Shown in pieces: positions 1-6,259 of a stretch of 13,579 bases of DNA. Both the position numbers and the translations under genes were made by a program. Position 1 is the first letter of the stretch. Each line of letters starts with the position of its first letter. The DNA is taken from positions 1-13,579 of the forward strand of contig JAOUGQ010000060.1 of NCBI GenBank assembly GCA_029865515.1, in the 5' to 3' direction. Source of the stretch: Nitrospirota bacterium (GTDB lineage Bacteria > Nitrospirota > Nitrospiria > Nitrospirales > UBA8639). A model generated the notes under the pieces. It did no database searches, was not told the DNA's origin, and saw only the letters and a list, made by a program, of their open reading frames with translations.

Positions 1-103
1 TGCTGCGCGACGAAGACCATTCAAGGGAACATCGCGATCGTACCCGGCCCTTGCGACGAAGTGGCCACCTCGTCACAAGCCTTCCCCAAACTACCAAGCA
101 AGG

Positions 104-139
104 AAGGAAAAACAAACATACAAGGAAAAACAAACATAC
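104..139. repeat. Tandem 18-bp direct repeat, two copies
   Basis: The unit AAGGAAAAACAAACATAC occurs twice back to back (104-121 and 122-139), and a partial third unit (AAGG) follows. It sits in a frame that stays open from position 3 to a TGA at 288-290. That could be the 3' end of an ORF entering from outside the window, but its composition (lysine-rich tandem peptide, then a hairpin region) looks non-coding. I recognise no protein there. Confidence 0.8.
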
Positions 140-180
140 AAGGGAACCCGAAGGGCCACAGTACGGCCAAGATGGTTTTG

Positions 181-232
181 ACTACTTTGGCCGAAACCAA
201 AGTAGTTCGGCTGCCGGGCCGAAACCCGGCAG
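181..232. repeat. Two adjacent hairpins with the same CCGAAA loop
   Basis: Hairpin 1 has a perfect 10-bp stem, ACTACTTTGG (181-190) with CCAAAGTAGT (197-206), and the loop CCGAAA (191-196). Hairpin 2 has a perfect 8-bp stem, CTGCCGGG (211-218) with CCCGGCAG (225-232), and again the loop CCGAAA (219-224). Four bases separate them. The repeated loop on unrelated stems suggests a palindromic dispersed element or structured RNA. No T-run follows, so an intrinsic terminator is unlikely. Confidence 0.75.
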
Positions 233-285
233 CACCAGTGAGTTTAATGATGTTCCTGAACAGGGCGGAAATTATTTTGAACTAA

Positions 286-385
286 TTTGACGATCCCGAG
301 GAAGCGAAGATCTGGGCCGTTCGATCATATGAATCGGCTGTTCGCATAAAAAGAACCTGTGAAGAAGGCGAAGAGAAAAAAGTGA
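286..385 (+). pseudogene. 3'-terminal relic of a TfoX-like gene
   Basis: This segment matches the 3' end of the intact TfoX-domain gene downstream (from 1649). Read from 289 it gives DDPEEAKIWAVRSYESAVR, against DDPEEAKIWAGRSYEAAVR in the intact gene. After that, an extra base in this copy shifts the frame, so the equivalent of the native stop (TGA 383-385) is out of frame. An in-frame TAA lies directly upstream at 283-285, and nothing 5' of 286 resembles the rest of the gene. It is a fragment without a start and should not make a working protein. Confidence 0.85.
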
Positions 386-449
386 ATATCTGACGTTCGC
401 AGGTAGGTATTGCCTGAGCTAGATTCTTCGCCTCGGGCTCAGAATTACA
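286..449. repeat. Partial direct repeat, copy 1 (TfoX 3' end plus flank)
   Basis: About 164 bp align with 1649-1813, including the non-coding stretch after the stop codon. Both copies end with the same imperfect inverted repeat, ATTCT..GCC TCG GGC..AGAAT (here 423-445, there 1787-1809). Similarity is near-complete at both ends and lower in the middle (roughly 386-420), so the duplication is not very recent. Similarity stops near 286 on the left and near 449 on the right. Confidence 0.85.
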
Positions 450-646
450 ACCTTGGTTGAGTTCTAGCTGTTTGCTCTGGGGCGGTCTGCCTTTCCTGTC
501 ACCCTCTTATACAGAATCAGGCTCTTGGTAGAATTGCCCCCACAAGGGCAACAGCAACAGATGGGCGCCACTCTCCTTCAGCAATGTTTGGTTCGTCAAC
601 TAGTCGGTTTTCCGCTATAATGCCATGAAACCTGTAGGATGATGAT
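450..646. other. Non-coding spacer before the DUF433 remnant
   Basis: I see no convincing gene on either strand. The only structure is a small 6-bp inverted repeat, TTGCCC (534-539) with GGGCAA (546-551), plus the promoter-like TATAAT listed separately. The minus-strand open frame here runs antisense through the DUF433 remnant and resembles nothing I know. Confidence 0.5.
592..621 (+). promoter_or_regulatory. Possible sigma-70 promoter for the antitoxin block
   Basis: A perfect -10 hexamer, TATAAT (616-621), is followed 25 bp later by the ATG at 647. The best -35 candidate, TTCGTC (592-597) with an 18-bp spacer, is weak. The position fits transcription of the DUF433 remnant and the toxin-antitoxin genes behind it. 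Confidence 0.4.
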
Positions 647-766
647 ATGAACGATTTGTCCGGAATTATGCTAGATCCCCAAGTTGTAGGCGGAAAACCT
701 TGCCTCCGAGACTGCGCATTAAGCAATGTCCCTCATTACTTGCCTTCAACCCATTTGCTCAATTGA
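647..766 (+). pseudogene. Truncated DUF433 antitoxin-family remnant
   Basis: The frame begins at ATG 647 with an AGGATGATGAT stretch in front, and stops at TGA 764-766 after 39 residues. Residues 7-21 (IMLDPQVVGGKPCLR) match the N-terminal signature of DUF433 proteins, whose usual form is roughly I-x-x-DP-x-V-x-GGKP-x-I/L-R-GTR. The family normally continues for another 40-60 residues with a helix-turn-helix. Here the sequence after the Arg is unrelated and soon ends. Such proteins are usually antitoxins of VapC/DUF5615-type toxins; no such toxin is visible. The stop lies 24 bp before the next antitoxin's ATG, so the remnant may now serve as a leader. It could still make a short peptide. Family assignment rests on one motif. 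Confidence 0.6.
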
Positions 767-790
767 CCCTGAGTCTTGGAGGTGGCCCGT

Positions 791-1021
791 ATGAATGCTT
801 CAATTAAATCTCTGGGTATTGACCAGCTCCCTATTGAGGAACGGCTGGCCCTGGTAGAGGAAATTTGGGATAGCATTGCGGCTGATAGTGCGGCCGTCCC
901 ACTCACCGAGGCCCAACGCGCTGAGCTCCAGAAGAGAATCGAAGAGGATGATGCTCATCCAGACGATTTGACATCGTGGGAACAGGTGAAAGCTTCCACT
1001 CTTTCCCGCCTCGGGAAATGA
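791..1021 (+). CDS. Addiction-module antitoxin (PF09720/TIGR02574-like)
   Basis: This 76-residue acidic protein has the layout of the 'unstable antitoxin'/TIGR02574 family. Near the N-terminus is the PIEERLALVEEIWDSI helix. In the middle is LTEAQRAELQKRIEE, and near the end the DLTSWEQVKA segment, where the family has its conserved Trp. I chose ATG 791 because GGAGG at 778-782 lies 8 bases upstream; a TTG at 776 in the same frame would overlap that ribosome site. The family neutralises ParE/RelE-fold toxins by binding them and normally represses its own promoter. Its stop overlaps the start of the toxin gene (ATGA), so the two are translationally coupled. The operator was not identified. Confidence 0.9.
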   Translation: MNASIKSLGIDQLPIEERLALVEEIWDSIAADSAAVPLTEAQRAELQKRIEEDDAHPDDLTSWEQVKASTLSRLGK

Positions 1022-1314
1022 GTTTGCAGCCGTTTTTTCGAAGAGCTGCTCGTCTTGAGTATGACGAAGCGGCCGGTTGGTATGAAACTCAGAAGCCCGG
1101 ACTGGGTGGAGAGTTCGTGGCAGAAATCGAAAGGGCGCTGCTGCAAGCCTGTGAAAATTCACAACGCTTTCCGAAGATGCTTCAGGACGTGCGCTGCATA
1201 CGTGTACGACGATTTCCGTTCTCAATCTTCTTCCGTATCCGAAACGATCGGCTCATCGTGCTATCGGTATTTCACGCCCGGCGTAATCCGATGGTCTGGC
1301 GTGAGCGGACTTAA
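1018..1314 (+). CDS. ParE/RelE-superfamily toxin
   Basis: The 98-residue basic protein is typical in length for the ParE-like plasmid-stabilisation toxins (PF05016). Recognisable blocks are the AARLEYDEAAGWYE helix near the N-terminus, GLGGEFVAEIERAL in the second helix, and the C-terminal strands RVRRFPFSIFFRIRNDRLIVLSVFHARR followed by P-x-x-W-x-x-R. The HARR-x-P ending is characteristic. Start ATG 1018 overlaps the antitoxin stop by 4 bp. ParE members poison DNA gyrase and RelE members cleave ribosome-bound mRNA; the sequence alone does not decide which, although the FPF-x-I-x-FRI pattern is commoner in the ParE branch. The gene looks intact and presumably needs the upstream antitoxin. The pair lies between partial direct repeats. 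Confidence 0.9.
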   Translation: MSLQPFFRRAARLEYDEAAGWYETQKPGLGGEFVAEIERALLQACENSQRFPKMLQDVRCIRVRRFPFSIFFRIRNDRLIVLSVFHARRNPMVWRERT

Positions 1315-1396
1315 CAATACGTTCCAAACGACGTGCTAAGCATCTACGCACCTGAGCGCATGCGTTGTGCCTACAAAAAACCTCCTGAGCAGTCGT

Positions 1397-1747
1397 ATGA
1401 CCAAGTATGTTGAATATCTCAAAGAAGTGTTCGCGGAATTTGGACCCATTCAGCCACGACGCATGTTCGGTGGCTATGGGATCTTCCACAAGGGGCTAAT
1501 GTTCGGTCTGGTTGTAAATGATATGTTGTATCTCAAAGCCAACGATACGGCTGCGAAGTTTTTCGAAGAACGAGGATTAGACCAATTCCAGTACGAAAAA
1601 AGAGGCAAGACGGTCAAGATGTCGTTCTATATGGCACCCGAGGGCATCTTTGACGATCCGGAGGAAGCGAAGATCTGGGCAGGGCGATCATATGAAGCGG
1701 CTGTTCGCTCAAAGAAACCGGCGAAGAAGGCCAAGAAAAAGAAGTGA
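1397..1747 (+). CDS. TfoX N-terminal-domain protein
   Basis: This protein of about 116 residues carries one TfoX/Sxy N-terminal domain. Key blocks are YVEYLKEVFAEFGPIQPRRMFGGYGIF (the RRMFGGYG turn is diagnostic), GLMFGLVVNDMLYLKAND, and the C-terminal MSFYMAPEGIFDDPEEAKIWAGRSYEAA. A very basic tail (KKPAKKAKKKK) follows. Full-length TfoX/Sxy proteins of gamma-proteobacteria add a second domain and activate competence genes; stand-alone N-terminal-domain proteins like this are widespread and their role is unknown. The basic tail may contact nucleic acid, which is inference. I prefer ATG 1397; an in-frame GTG at 1367 would add 10 residues, and neither start has a strong ribosome site. The 3' end and flank are duplicated in relic form at 286-449. 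The neighbouring fumarase gene converges on it. Confidence 0.8.
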   Translation: MTKYVEYLKEVFAEFGPIQPRRMFGGYGIFHKGLMFGLVVNDMLYLKANDTAAKFFEERGLDQFQYEKRGKTVKMSFYMAPEGIFDDPEEAKIWAGRSYEAAVRSKKPAKKAKKKK

Positions 1748-1813
1748 GGATCTCATGTTCGCAACGAAGGGCATTGCGAGGGCTGGATTCTTCGCCTCGG
1801 GCTCAGAATGACA
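1649..1813. repeat. Partial direct repeat, copy 2 (TfoX 3' end plus flank)
   Basis: This is the intact partner of 286-449. It spans the last 33 codons of the TfoX-domain gene and about 65 bp after its stop. Its right end carries the imperfect palindrome ATTCT-TC-GCC-TCG-GGC-TC-AGAAT (1787-1809). From memory, ATTCTTCG...CAGAATGACA resembles dispersed intergenic repeats seen in many genomes. It lies between two converging genes and could act as a weak bidirectional stop signal, though no long T-run follows. Confidence 0.8.
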
Positions 1814-1867
1814 CCGTGATTGGGGCTTAAGCAAGCGACAATTTTCTCCTTCTACTTTTTCTCCTAA

Positions 1868-3514
1868 TCACCTCGGTTGGACCAGCGTCGGAGGCCGTTG
1901 GGTGTCTAGGTCGGCGTAGAAGTCTTTGCCTTCATGGTTGATGACGGTAAAGGCCGGGAAGTCTTCTACTTCGATTTTCCATACTGCTTCCATACCTAAA
2001 TCTTCGAATTCCAGAACCTCCACTTTTTTGATGCTGTGTTCGGCCAGTCGCGCGGCGGGGCCGCCGATGGAGCCGAGATAAAACCCGCCATGTTTCCCAC
2101 AGGCCTCACGCACCTGTTTTGAGCGGTTGCCTTTCGCCAGCATGACCATGCTGCCACCCACGGCTTGAAACTGATCCACGTAGGAATCCATGCGTCCGGC
2201 GGTGGTGGGACCGAACGATCCTGAGGCGTGTCCCTGTGGTTTTTTGGCCGGGCCGGCGTAATAGACTACATGGTCTTTGAGGTATTGGGGCAGGCCTTTT
2301 CCCGCATCCAACTGCTCCTTGAGTCGGGCATGGGCGATGTCCCGGGCGACGACGATGGGACCGGTGAGAGAGAGTCGTGTGGCCACGGGATGCTTGCGAA
2401 GTTCTGCCAGGATTTCTCCCATCGGCCGGTTGAGGTCGATCTTGACGACACGCCCGCCCAGGTCTTGTTCGGTGACGTCCGGGAGGTATTTAGCCGGGTT
2501 GGTTTCAAGCTGTTCGAGGAAGATGCCTTCCCTGGTGATCTTGCCCAGGATTTGGCGGTCCGCCGAACAGGAGACGCCCAATCCCACCGGGCAGGACGCG
2601 CCGTGACGCGGCAGGCGAATCACCCGCACGTCGTGCGCGAAGTATTTTCCGCCAAATTGCGCGCCGATGCCGGTCTCTGCGCAGAGCTGGAAGATTTGTT
2701 CTTCCATGTCCAGGTCACGGAACGCGCGCCCCTGCGGATTTCCAGAGGTGGGGAGGTTATCCAGATAATGGCAGCTGGCGAGTTTGACCGTCTTTAAGGT
2801 GAATTCGGCGGACAGGCCGCCCACGACCAGAGCCAGGTGATAGGGGGGACAGGCGGAAGTGCCGAGCGACCGGATTTTTTCCGCTACGAAGGCCAGGAGG
2901 GATTTGGGATTAAGCAGAGCTTTGGTCTCTTGAAAGAGAAACGTTTTGTTGGCGGAGCCACCGCCCTTGGCAATAAATAAAAATTGATACTCCGACCCCG
3001 GTTTGGTGTAAAGGTCGATCTGGGCCGGAAGATTGGTGCCGGTATTTTCTTCGGTGTACATGTCGAGCGGGGCCATCTGTGAATATCGCAGGTTGCGGAT
3101 ATCGTAGGCGTCAAAGATGCCCCGGGAAATGGCTTCGGCATCACGGCCGGTGGTGAAGACCTGTTGCCCTTTATATCCCATGGCGATGGCTGTGCCTGTA
3201 TCCTGGCAGCCTGGCAACACACGGCCCGCGGCGATGTTAGCGTTTTTGAGGAGTTCCATGGCGACAAAGCGGTCGTTATCGGAGGCCTCGGGGTCGTCCA
3301 GGATTTTGGCCAACTGGGCGAGGTGACCGGGTCGCAATAAATGTGCGACGTCATCCATGGCCTCCCGCGCCAGGAGCGTGAGGGCCTCGGGTTGGACCTT
3401 AACGATTTCCTGGCCTTCGAAGGTTGAGGTAGACACATACTCGGACGTGAGTTTTCGGTAGGTCGTGGTATCCGCCGCGTGTTCAAAGATTTCCTGATAC
3501 TGAAAAGCTGCCAT
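1868..3514 (-). CDS. fumA: Fumarate hydratase, class I ([4Fe-4S], FumA/FumB type)
   Basis: The enzyme interconverts fumarate and L-malate in the cytoplasm as part of the TCA cycle. At 548 residues it matches the length of E. coli FumA. The N-terminal iron-sulfur domain carries C103 (in PGCQDTGTA), C222 (in ACPPYH) and C316 (in GVSCSADR). These stand at a constant offset of two from the cluster ligands of E. coli FumA (105, 224, 318, from memory), so a full [4Fe-4S] set is present. C308 in HGASCPVG is also conserved in the family. The C-terminal beta domain has GSFGPTTAGRMDSYVD and the KGNRS motif. An AGGA ribosome site stands about 9 bases before the ATG. The gene is monocistronic as far as can be seen: divergent from the glycosyltransferase gene and convergent with the TfoX-domain gene. 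No damage was seen. L(+)-tartrate dehydratases are related, but the fused full-length form favours fumarase. Confidence 0.96.
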   Translation of the reverse strand: MAAFQYQEIFEHAADTTTYRKLTSEYVSTSTFEGQEIVKVQPEALTLLAREAMDDVAHLLRPGHLAQLAKILDDPEASDNDRFVAMELLKNANIAAGRVLPGCQDTGTAIAMGYKGQQVFTTGRDAEAISRGIFDAYDIRNLRYSQMAPLDMYTEENTGTNLPAQIDLYTKPGSEYQFLFIAKGGGSANKTFLFQETKALLNPKSLLAFVAEKIRSLGTSACPPYHLALVVGGLSAEFTLKTVKLASCHYLDNLPTSGNPQGRAFRDLDMEEQIFQLCAETGIGAQFGGKYFAHDVRVIRLPRHGASCPVGLGVSCSADRQILGKITREGIFLEQLETNPAKYLPDVTEQDLGGRVVKIDLNRPMGEILAELRKHPVATRLSLTGPIVVARDIAHARLKEQLDAGKGLPQYLKDHVVYYAGPAKKPQGHASGSFGPTTAGRMDSYVDQFQAVGGSMVMLAKGNRSKQVREACGKHGGFYLGSIGGPAARLAEHSIKKVEVLEFEDLGMEAVWKIEVEDFPAFTVINHEGKDFYADLDTQRPPTLVQPR

Positions 3515-3881
3515 TCCTGCTCATCCTTTCTTTCATCTTTAACGGAAGAAGTCCATTCGCTGTCCTACGGTAATCGTTGAGCGGTATTCTTTGCAATATA
3601 GCCTGTTTAGGACCGCCCACTTTGGTTTATATTCGGAAAAACTTCAAGTGAGTCTGGAAATTTTTGTCGATTTCCTTCTAGGCATTTCTGGCCTTCATAA
3701 GGAAAAAGCAGGGCCAGTTAGCCAGATTTGTTGTTACAACTCCCATATCTGTCTTTTTCTGTGCTGAATCATTCTATTTTTCCTCCTGACGTTTGTGGTA
3801 TTTCTGGTGACTTCGTGCGAATTTTCTTTTAAGGTACAAGCCTGCAAGGAATTTTATGATGACGATGGAGTCTGATTGACG
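3515..3881. other. Divergent intergenic region, fumarase / glycosyltransferase
   Basis: About 370 bp that must hold promoters for both flanking genes. It is AT-richer than its surroundings, with several T-runs (for example near 3661, 3755 and 3775). I found no hexamer pair with good spacing. TATGAT at 3855-3860 is the best -10 on the plus strand but has no -35 partner; TATATT on the minus strand (3596-3601) is equally unsupported. No small gene or riboswitch was recognised. Confidence 0.5.
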
Positions 3882-5090
3882 ATGAAAGCCTTGATGTTTA
3901 CCAATGAATTTCCCCCGTACACTTATGGCGGAGCCGGGGCCCATGTGGAATATTTGAGCCGGGAATTGTCGCACCTTCTTCCCGTAGAAGTCCGTTGTTT
4001 CGGGGATCAACAGGTGGACCAGGGAAACCTGAAGGTTCAAGGGCTCCCCTTAGGAGAGACTCCGTTGGGGGCACCCAAACCCCTGCACTCGGTCTTTGGC
4101 GCTGTGCACCGTTGTTGGCAGATGAATGCCGATGGAGTGGATGCGGACCTGGTCCATTGCCATACCTGGTATACGCATTTAGGAGGTATTCTGGCCAAGC
4201 TCAATTACGGGATTCCACTGGTGATCACCACCCATTCGTTGGAGCCTCTTCGGCCATGGAAACGGGAACAACTGGCCGGTGGCTATGATTATTCATTATG
4301 GGTCGAGAAGGCGGCGCTGGAGATGGCTGACGCCATTATTGCCGTTTCCGAAGGAACGAAGAAGGATATTCTGAGATTGTTCCAGGTCCCCGAAGAACGG
4401 GTTCATGTCATCCATAACGGGATTGATCTTCAGGAATTTCAGAAGGTGCAAAGCCATGCGGTCTTAACCCGATACGGGATTCCCACTGGAAAACCCTATG
4501 TCCTGTTTGTGGGCAGGATCACCCGGCAGAAGGGTATTATCTATTTAATTAAAGCTCTTTCCTATTTGGATGAGGAGTTTCCCGTCGTGTTATGCGCCAG
4601 CTCTCCGGATACGCCGGCGATGGCGGCGGAAGTGAAAGAGGCGCTTGAGGAGGTGTCCGCGCATCGCGGGCATATTTATTGGATACAGGATATCCTCGAC
4701 AAACCAAGCCTTATTGAGTTGTATTCCCATGCCGGTGTCTTTTGCTGCCCTTCCATTTATGAACCATTCGGGATTATCAATTTAGAGGCTATGGCCTGTG
4801 AAGTTCCCGTCGTGGCTTCTGCCGTCGGTGGGATTCCCGAAGTCGTGGTGGAGGATGAAACAGGGTTTTTAGTGCCGGTTGACCAATTTGAGGAAGCTCC
4901 CTTTACGCCGAAAGATCCAGAACGGTTTGCGCAGGAGTTGGCCGATCGCTTGAATCAACTCATGCGAGATCCTGAATTACGGGAGCCCATGGGTAAAGCG
5001 GGGAGACGACGGGCGGAAGAACTCTTTGGCTGGGACAAGATTGCCAAACGTACCAAAGCGTTGTACGAAATCGTTCTAAAGAATATATAG
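3882..5090 (+). CDS. glgA: Glycogen synthase-like glycosyltransferase (GT4, GT-B fold)
   Basis: This 402-residue GT-B protein resembles the actinobacterial-type glycogen synthase group (TIGR02149; GlgA/GlgM). Those enzymes use ADP-glucose to extend glucan or to make maltose-1-phosphate. The N-terminus, FTNEFPPYTYGGAGAHVEYL, has the glycine-rich acceptor/donor loop, and HCHTWYTHLGG at 92-102 is the usual GT4 His loop. The C-terminal nucleotide-sugar domain has GRITRQKG (R212 and K217 as phosphate contacts) and EPFGIINLE with the EX7E pair E294/E302. HTH-SLEPLRPWK at 118-127 also fits the group. I chose ATG 3882; TTG 3876 in frame lies nearer to the GGAG at 3867 but is less usual. No other glycogen gene is in the window, so the exact sugar donor is inferred. 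Other GT4 glucosyltransferases remain possible. Confidence 0.85.
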   Translation: MKALMFTNEFPPYTYGGAGAHVEYLSRELSHLLPVEVRCFGDQQVDQGNLKVQGLPLGETPLGAPKPLHSVFGAVHRCWQMNADGVDADLVHCHTWYTHLGGILAKLNYGIPLVITTHSLEPLRPWKREQLAGGYDYSLWVEKAALEMADAIIAVSEGTKKDILRLFQVPEERVHVIHNGIDLQEFQKVQSHAVLTRYGIPTGKPYVLFVGRITRQKGIIYLIKALSYLDEEFPVVLCASSPDTPAMAAEVKEALEEVSAHRGHIYWIQDILDKPSLIELYSHAGVFCCPSIYEPFGIINLEAMACEVPVVASAVGGIPEVVVEDETGFLVPVDQFEEAPFTPKDPERFAQELADRLNQLMRDPELREPMGKAGRRRAEELFGWDKIAKRTKALYEIVLKNI

Positions 5091-5222
5091 ACAGGTGCCT
5101 TGGGGGGAATCCATGCAGACGGAAATGGTGAAAAGAGGTTGGCTGATCATGGAGGAAACCAGGGGAGACCTTTTGACAGGAACGGTTTGATAGGAGCTTA
5201 AGGGCCGGCAGCTTCTGGGCGC
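5091..5222. other. Short intergenic region with an unsupported mini-ORF
   Basis: The region separates two converging genes. A 25-codon frame (ATG 5113 to TGA 5188-5190) follows a G-rich stretch that could serve as a ribosome site. It has no recognisable motif, so it is not called as a gene. No terminator hairpin with a T-run was found. Confidence 0.4.
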
Positions 5223-5456
5223 TTAACCGGGATCGCGCCCCGTTTGAAACATGGTCTCCAGGCGCTGCACTTCATCTTTGCGTCGGTGACGTTCTTCTAT
5301 GAGCAGGGAGATCACGGAATTCCAAAAGGCGACTTCAGCCTGCGAGCCATCGGTTAATCGCTGATCTCTCCATTCTGTCGCAAAACGGGTATACACGCGA
5401 ATCTCGCAGTCGTTAAAACTTCTCAGCGAGTCAATCAGTTCGTCTTCAGCATTCAT
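5223..5456 (-). CDS. Small uncharacterised protein, paralog A
   Basis: This 77-residue protein of unknown function is clearly related to the gene at 5889-6131. Aligned without gaps from their first Met, I count 37 identities in 77 positions. Shared features in order are L-x-x-x-LR-x-F, YT-x-FA-x-E-x-RDQR, AE-x-x-FWN-x-V, ER-x-RR and RLE-x-M-x-x-TG-x-DP. The sequence is rich in charged residues, has no membrane segment or signal peptide, and should be mostly helical and cytoplasmic. The start is supported by GAGGAAGG about 11 bases upstream of the ATG and by the alignment. It is divergent from the lipoprotein gene at 5607. I do not recognise a named family. Confidence 0.75.
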   Translation of the reverse strand: MNAEDELIDSLRSFNDCEIRVYTRFATEWRDQRLTDGSQAEVAFWNSVISLLIEERHRRKDEVQRLETMFQTGRDPG

Positions 5457-5556
5457 AGGTCAATTGGCCTTCCTCAAGGTGTACATTCGAATCATGAATT
5501 CTGGCAACAGGCAGCATGAAAGTGTGTATCGGCCATTCATGGAACGTTCCTTAGAG

Positions 5557-5590
5557 GGACTGTTGAAAAATTGCGCCAACGGCGTTGTTG
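5557..5590. repeat. Possible dispersed-repeat fragment with CAACG-G-CGTTG palindrome
   Basis: The stretch GGACTGTTGAAAAA followed by a GC-rich part resembles, from memory, an intergenic repeat common in Nitrospira and Deltaproteobacteria (GGACTGTTGAAAAA..CAGCGGCGTT type). The 11-base palindrome CAACGGCGTTG is at 5578-5588. It lies just upstream of the lipoprotein gene's ribosome site, so it would be in its leader. Only one copy is present in this window. Confidence 0.4.
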
Positions 5591-5606
5591 AGAGGAAAAA
5601 AATCGC

Positions 5607-5879
5607 ATGAACATTCTGATGAAAAAAATGTTATCAGGTTTGGGGAATGCTTACCGGTGCATCGGGCTTAGTCTGGTATTGGGAATGCTTATGGGCTGTG
5701 GAGAAGATCCCCGGCAGGTTTTTGAAACCGCCCGGTTTGAGGAGCAACAGCATAATCGAGCTCATGCCCAGGAGCTCTACGAACAAATTATTCAGCAATA
5801 TCCTGACAGTGAATTTGCGGAGAAAGCCCGACAGCGACTGGAGGCGTGGAAAACAGAAAGTCCGGAAGGGGAAAAGTGA
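5607..5879 (+). CDS. Small lipoprotein with one TPR-like repeat
   Basis: This 90-residue protein has a basic N-terminus (residues 5-7, MKK), a hydrophobic stretch at about 19-30 and a lipobox-like L-M-G-C with Cys at 31. That predicts export and lipidation. The mature part is about 60 residues: FETARFEEQQHNRAHAQELYEQII followed by YPDSEFAEKARQRLEAW. This is the TPR-like helical pattern (with the A-x-x-x-Y-x-x-I and P-x-S-x-A signatures) seen in BamD/YbgF-type periplasmic lipoproteins. It is far shorter than BamD and probably has one or two helical hairpins. AGAGGA at 5591-5596 supports ATG 5607. It is flanked by the two paralogous minus-strand genes; its stop is 9 bp from the end of paralog B. 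Its function is unknown; a scaffold in the envelope is inference. Confidence 0.8.
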   Translation: MNILMKKMLSGLGNAYRCIGLSLVLGMLMGCGEDPRQVFETARFEEQQHNRAHAQELYEQIIQQYPDSEFAEKARQRLEAWKTESPEGEK

Positions 5880-5888
5880 TTGGACGGG

Positions 5889-6131
5889 TTAGGAGTAGTG
5901 TTCGGGATCAACGCCGGTACGATACATGTATTCCAATCGCCTGATATCCTGATCCCGCCGCATTCGTTCATCAATGCACAGGTTCACGACGGTATTCCAA
6001 AATCCTGCTTCCGCTATTGAGCCTGCTTCCATCCGTTGATCGCGGAATTCGCTGGCGAAACAGGTATAGCGTTGCAAGTCGCCGTCTTCAAAGTCCCGCA
6101 GGAAACTCGCTAAATCTTCCGTATGGGTCAT
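5889..6131 (-). CDS. Small uncharacterised protein, paralog B
   Basis: The 80-residue protein is homologous to the one at 5223-5456 (about 48% identity by hand count). It has the same YT-x-FA-x-E-x-RDQR, FWN-x-V, DER-x-RR and RLE-x-M-x-x-TG-x-DP blocks and a slightly longer C-terminus (EHYS). It has no membrane segment or signal. The start is uncertain: Met at 6131 aligns with the first Met of paralog A, but in-frame ATGs at 6152 and 6161 and a GTG at 6263 are possible, and none has a clear ribosome site. The frame stays open upstream to 6263, where a GTG overlaps the stop of another minus-strand open frame (6260-6451). The gene converges on the lipoprotein gene. Confidence 0.7.
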   Translation of the reverse strand: MTHTEDLASFLRDFEDGDLQRYTCFASEFRDQRMEAGSIAEAGFWNTVVNLCIDERMRRDQDIRRLEYMYRTGVDPEHYS

Positions 6132-6259
6132 GGGTCCGTTGGGGTGGCTCATGGAATCCATTATGGAAAATATATCGGTTTGGGCCCCCTGAATTCTTGA
6201 GCTTTTCGGAGGAAATTCTTCATGATTCCGGCGAGAGTTCTGTTCTCGAAAATACCCGC

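Noticed and set aside
51..290. Open frames at the left edge as a gene
   Set aside because: Two frames are open together over a tandem repeat and hairpins; low-complexity translation points to repeat DNA rather than coding sequence, although the tail of an ORF from outside the window cannot be excluded.
800..1225. 141-codon minus-strand frame across the toxin-antitoxin genes
   Set aside because: It is antisense to two recognised genes and has no motif of its own.
2228..2797. 189-codon plus-strand open frame inside the fumarase gene
   Set aside because: It is antisense to a well-conserved enzyme gene; the translation has no family motif and no ribosome site.
5113..5190. 25-codon mini-ORF after the glycosyltransferase gene
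   Set aside because: It is too short to judge, with no motif and an untypical G-run as the only ribosome-site candidate.
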